A DNA stretch of 64,000 nt, from assembly GCF_041224545.1 (NCBI RefSeq), contig NZ_JBGFGP010000108.1, forward strand, positions 62,001 through 126,000. Reading direction: 5' to 3'. Made by a program: the position numbers and the translations under genes. Shown here one piece after another: positions 60,860 to 64,000 of the stretch (within the stretch, counting starts at the first letter, position 1; every line of letters begins with the position of its first letter). This DNA comes from Sedimentitalea sp041224545 (lineage in GTDB: Bacteria > Pseudomonadota > Alphaproteobacteria > Rhodobacterales > Rhodobacteraceae). The notes beneath the pieces are model-generated. The model searched no databases and had not been told where the DNA came from. It saw nothing but the letters and a program-made list of their open reading frames with translations.

Positions 60860-62577
60860 GCGGTTTTCCTTTCCATTCGGTCCTGCGGGCCAATCGCCCA
60901 TCTGCGATAGGGTGCCAGTGCGTCAGGTGGACGATGCGCGACGCAGAGTATCGTCGCATCCGGCAATTCCTGCCGGATCAGGGTCATCAATGCCCGTTCA
61001 GCCGGCAGATCAAGCGCGCTGGTCGCTTCGTCCAACACGACCGATGCAGGTTTGTGGATCAGCAATCGCGCTATCGCCAACCGCTGCCTTTCGCCCATCG
61101 ACAGGCCTTCGACGGTTTCGGCTCCGGGCTTGTTCAGCCCTTCGAGCCGGTGCGCCAATCCAACCTGGGTCAGGGCGGCGCGCAAACGGGTTTCGGGAAT
61201 ATCCGCGGGATCGGCTGGGTAGCAGGCCGCCGCCGTCAGGCTTTCGCCGAAGACCCGCGACACCTGCGGAAGCATGGTCATTCCGGGACCCGGGCTCACG
61301 ATCGATCCCTCTCCATATCGCCACAATCCCGACAGGGCCGACAGAAGCGTCGTCTTGCCCGCCCCGGACGGACCGGAGATCCAGACCCGGTCTCCGGACT
61401 TGATCACGATGTCTGGCACGGGCGCAAGCTGTCTGCCGTCGGGTGTAAACAATCGCAATCCGCGAATGTCCAATCCGCTGGCGGGTGCGTGTTCCCGTCG
61501 AATGGCACAGGGCACGCCGGGCATCGGCGCGGGATCGGCGGCATTGACAAACAGATCATCAAGACGCTGCGCCACGGCGGCAATCTCGGCCATTTCCCTG
61601 TAGTTGAAGATGAACCAGCTCAGCGTCGTCGCGACCGATGAAAAGGCCGAGGCCAGTTGCATCAGGCCACCGAATGTCACCGCGCGTGCAAAATACGCGG
61701 GCAACGCAAAGAACAGCGGGATGCGCAGGATCGAGCGATAATAGGGTTTGACGAAAAGCCCCAATACAAATTCCCGTCCGATCAGGCGGTTCCAGTTGCC
61801 CCTGATCGCAGCAAAGAGATCGGCAAGACGCCGCCGCTCGGCCTCCTCTCCTTGGGCCTGGGCAATCTCGGTCGCGTTGTCCCGAATTTGCACCAGAGCA
61901 TGCCGAAAATCGGCTTCGCGGCGTTCCTGTCTGAACACCAGCCCCTTGAGCGGCTTGCCCAGCAGATGTGTGATCAGGGTCGATCCGGCGACATAGATGA
62001 AGGCAAGCCAGACCATGTATCGGGGAATGGAAAAGTCGTTGCCGAAGATCGCAAATTCCAACGCGAAATCCGAAAGGTTCCACAGGATCGTGACATAGGA
62101 ACCGAGCGCCACGATATTGGTGATCACATCGACCGAGATCACCAGCAGGAGGCGGATGAAATTCCGGCAATCCTCGGCGATACGCTGATCGGGATTATCC
62201 ACCGCCGCCGGGGATTGACCCGGTCGCAACCGCCAGTAGGCCGCGTTGTGCAGCCAGGTTCGCACGGCGGTATCGGTCAGACGTTCGCGCCAGAACAACA
62301 GCAACTTGTCGCGAAACCACTGTCCGAACAGGGCTGTGCCCGCCCAGACCCCGACCAGCCCGGCAAAGATCCACAATTGCGCAATAGCGGCTGATACATC
62401 GAATTGTTCCAGCGCGTCGTAAAACGCCTTGGTCCAGGAAATCATGCGCACAGAAATCCAGACGGCGAGGAACTCGAGCCCGAGCACGATGGCATAGAGC
62501 GCAAACCCCTTCCAGCTGCGCGGGCCGAACGCCGCCCGTCCGAACAGCCGGACTATTGCCCCGAGAAACCGTCGCAC
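60856..62577 (-). CDS. SbmA/YddA-like ABC transporter, fused membrane and ATPase domains
   Basis: A 573-aa half-transporter. The N-terminal 340 residues are an SbmA_BacA/ABC_membrane_2-type membrane domain (DNPDQRIAEDCRNFIRLLL is the diagnostic DNPDQRI motif). The C-terminal ATPase has Walker A SGPSGAGKTTLLSALSGLW, signature GLSMGERQRLAIARLL and Walker B ASVVLDEATSALD. The family takes up or exports peptides, porphyrin-like or acyl compounds (YddA, Rv1819c cobalamin importer). In a TonB/HmuS-like/ChaN operon it could move haem or a siderophore-like ligand. It starts 5 bases after the receptor stop. Confidence 0.86.
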   Translation of the reverse strand: MRRFLGAIVRLFGRAAFGPRSWKGFALYAIVLGLEFLAVWISVRMISWTKAFYDALEQFDVSAAIAQLWIFAGLVGVWAGTALFGQWFRDKLLLFWRERLTDTAVRTWLHNAAYWRLRPGQSPAAVDNPDQRIAEDCRNFIRLLLVISVDVITNIVALGSYVTILWNLSDFALEFAIFGNDFSIPRYMVWLAFIYVAGSTLITHLLGKPLKGLVFRQERREADFRHALVQIRDNATEIAQAQGEEAERRRLADLFAAIRGNWNRLIGREFVLGLFVKPYYRSILRIPLFFALPAYFARAVTFGGLMQLASAFSSVATTLSWFIFNYREMAEIAAVAQRLDDLFVNAADPAPMPGVPCAIRREHAPASGLDIRGLRLFTPDGRQLAPVPDIVIKSGDRVWISGPSGAGKTTLLSALSGLWRYGEGSIVSPGPGMTMLPQVSRVFGESLTAAACYPADPADIPETRLRAALTQVGLAHRLEGLNKPGAETVEGLSMGERQRLAIARLLIHKPASVVLDEATSALDLPAERALMTLIRQELPDATILCVAHRPPDALAPYRRWAIGPQDRMERKTA

Positions 62578-62582
62578 CGGAG

Positions 62583-64000
62583 TCAGAATGCCATGTCGAA
62601 GGAAACGGTAAAGGTACGACCCGGCCCGGTCTGAAGTTCGATTGGATTGGACCGTGCGACCGCCGCCGATGCGGATTGCGAATAGGTGGCCGCGTTCGCG
62701 GTAAAGTACCGCTTGTCAAAAACATTCTGGATACCAAAGTTCAGCACCCCGTTGGGGACGATCTCCCAACTTGCGTAAAGATCCAGAAGCCCGTAACCGG
62801 CCGGTTTGAAATCATCCGGGTCCGCGGTGTCCGTCACGGCCGAGGCAAGCGTTGCGACCGCTTCGAGCGTCAGATCATATTGCGGAATATCCTGACGCAG
62901 GCTGATGACGGCGGTCAGCGGCGGGAGCGTGTGAGGCGTTTCGTCGGACTCGGGAGAGACCTGTTGGGTGCCCTTCTGCCACGACGCGGCAAATGTCACA
63001 CCCAGATCATCCGAGAACGCCCAGGCTGCCTCGGCCTCGATCCCCCAGACATCGACAGTTGACAGGTTTCTGTAGGTGTACTGCCCTGTGCCCGGTATGT
63101 TGTAAAAGCTCTGGATGAAGTTGGAATAATCCGCCCGGAACGCGTTGACCGCGAAGAACCCGCTGTCATATTCCCCGCGCAGGCCGATCTCATAGCTTTC
63201 CACTTCCTCCGGTTCGAGATTTGGTGCCGGGATCAGATCGAAGAACGTACCGGGCAGCGATGTGTAAAGCTGCTGCGCCGTCGGCATCTTGAACCCTTCG
63301 CCGTATTTTCCCCAGACCGAATAGGTGTCGTTAAACCGATAGATCGCCCCGAGACTCTTGAGCAGTTTGCTGTCTTCTCGCACGCGGGGTTCAAGTCCGG
63401 GAACATATTGATAATCGGCGTTGGGATTTGGCGTGATCTTGTAGGTCGCATAGCGCAAGCCCGGGGTAAGCTCGAACCGGCCGTCGCCAAACACGATCCG
63501 GTCCTGCAGGAACAGGTCGGCCCGTCGCGTTTCGGAATCGGAAAAGTTGAAGCCACCTGCACGGGATTCGTCTGTTACGCCTGTCGTCAGGTTGGTTTCG
63601 ACATCGCGGCGGGAATATTCGGTCGAGGCAAGATCGCCGTCAAAACCATAGATGACATTGTGTTCTGTCTGGCCCGTCGTGAAGGTCGAGTAAGCCTGCA
63701 CATCGAGTTCGATGAAATCTTCCTGATAGCTCAGGTAATCCTGCGTCCGAATGTCGTCGCCCGCCGGCGACCGGGACAATTCGGTGCCAGAGCGGTCATA
63801 GCCATAGGGCGAGTAGGCCAGCACGGTCCGGACGGACTCGACAAAACCGGAATCGGGCGTCCAGGTGTGTTCGATCGCGTAGCGTTCCCGCGTCAGATCA
63901 AGCAGCCTGTTCTTGCTGGTAATGATCTCGCCCGTCGGCAGACCCGTGAAGGATGAATATTGCGGGCCAAGGAGATAATTCTGCTGAACGCTGGTTTCAC
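62583..64000 (-). CDS. TonB-dependent outer-membrane receptor (5' end outside window)
   Basis: The last 472 codons of a TonB-dependent receptor; the frame stays open to the window end, so signal peptide, TonB box and plug domain lie beyond 64000. Visible features are beta-barrel repeats with aromatic girdles (FNDTYSVWGKYGEGFKMPTA, SYEIGLRGEYDSGFFAVNAF, GLLDLYASWEIVPNGVLNFG, KRYFTAN) and the canonical C-terminal Phe (TVSFDMAF) for BAM insertion. The type is that of haem/haemoglobin receptors. Four tightly spaced genes follow the same direction, so it heads a haem-like uptake operon. Confidence 0.92.
   Translation of the reverse strand, partial: ETSVQQNYLLGPQYSSFTGLPTGEIITSKNRLLDLTRERYAIEHTWTPDSGFVESVRTVLAYSPYGYDRSGTELSRSPAGDDIRTQDYLSYQEDFIELDVQAYSTFTTGQTEHNVIYGFDGDLASTEYSRRDVETNLTTGVTDESRAGGFNFSDSETRRADLFLQDRIVFGDGRFELTPGLRYATYKITPNPNADYQYVPGLEPRVREDSKLLKSLGAIYRFNDTYSVWGKYGEGFKMPTAQQLYTSLPGTFFDLIPAPNLEPEEVESYEIGLRGEYDSGFFAVNAFRADYSNFIQSFYNIPGTGQYTYRNLSTVDVWGIEAEAAWAFSDDLGVTFAASWQKGTQQVSPESDETPHTLPPLTAVISLRQDIPQYDLTLEAVATLASAVTDTADPDDFKPAGYGLLDLYASWEIVPNGVLNFGIQNVFDKRYFTANAATYSQSASAAVARSNPIELQTGPGRTFTVSFDMAF

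Noticed and set aside
1..64000. CRISPR array, prophage or defence island
   Set aside because: No regularly spaced repeats, phage structural genes, restriction, toxin-antitoxin or other defence genes were seen on either strand.

Overview
The window looks like chromosomal DNA of a GC-rich marine-type alphaproteobacterium, most likely a Rhodobacterales/Roseobacter relative. This rests on many ABC-importer catabolic operons with overlapping start/stop codons, an infA-maf-RNase E/G block, a tRNA-Gln(UUG), a RutR-like pyrimidine operon and a CaiB/FAS1-like-dehydratase module. No species call can be made from sequence reading alone, and no phage, CRISPR array or complete insertion sequence is present. 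The only mobile-element trace is a 40-codon IS1595-type transposase remnant near 15.8 kb.

Region 1 (1-11909) is a sugar-amine catabolic region. It starts with the end of a polar amino-acid ABC ATPase, a Gfo/Idh/MocA oxidoreductase and an FAD amine oxidoreductase. A LacI-type regulator then diverges from a tight operon: SIS-domain deglycase, sugar-binding protein, two permeases, a 56-aa unknown ORF, a PfkB kinase, a second FAD oxidoreductase and a MalK/UgpC-type ATPase. The order deglycase-SBP-permease-permease-kinase is that of Bacillus frlBONMD, so fructosamine (Amadori product) uptake, phosphorylation and deglycation is the best reading. Two operator-like palindromes lie between the regulator and the operon.

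Region 2 (12046-24974) is mixed: an exported sulfatase, an MFS exporter with a divergent MerR regulator and a SoxR-box-like operator, glutamate decarboxylase with a YrhK-type membrane protein, the housekeeping infA-maf-RNase E/G genes, a BON-MscS channel, tRNA-Gln, a Tat-exported PhoX-family protein and a group III truncated globin.

Region 3 (25230-35271) is reductive pyrimidine catabolism: PreT/PreA dihydropyrimidine dehydrogenase, a RutR-like TetR regulator, a carbamoyl-amino-acid hydrolase, dihydropyrimidinase and an NMT1/ThiY-type ABC importer. A near-perfect RutR-type box precedes the hydrolase operon and a degenerate copy precedes preT.

Region 4 (35592-59236) contains a stand-alone prephenate-dehydrogenase-like gene, a CoA module (acyl-CoA dehydrogenase, CaiB-type CoA-transferase, FAS1-like hydratase), and a nine-gene minus-strand operon (exported cyclase-family hydrolase, branched-chain-type ABC importer, aldehyde dehydrogenase, SDR, methyltransferase). 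Diverging from that operon are an alcohol dehydrogenase, LysR and AraC regulators, an FAD 2-hydroxyacid dehydrogenase, a GMC oxidoreductase and a single-chain indolepyruvate-type ferredoxin oxidoreductase. Together these could oxidise an alcohol or diol through a hydroxy acid and 2-oxo acid to an acyl-CoA; the substrate is unknown.

Region 5 (59346-64000, minus strand) is a tightly coupled haem-uptake-like operon: a TonB-dependent receptor cut by the window end, an SbmA/YddA-like ABC protein, a compact protein resembling both halves of HmuS/HemS, and a ChaN-family protein.
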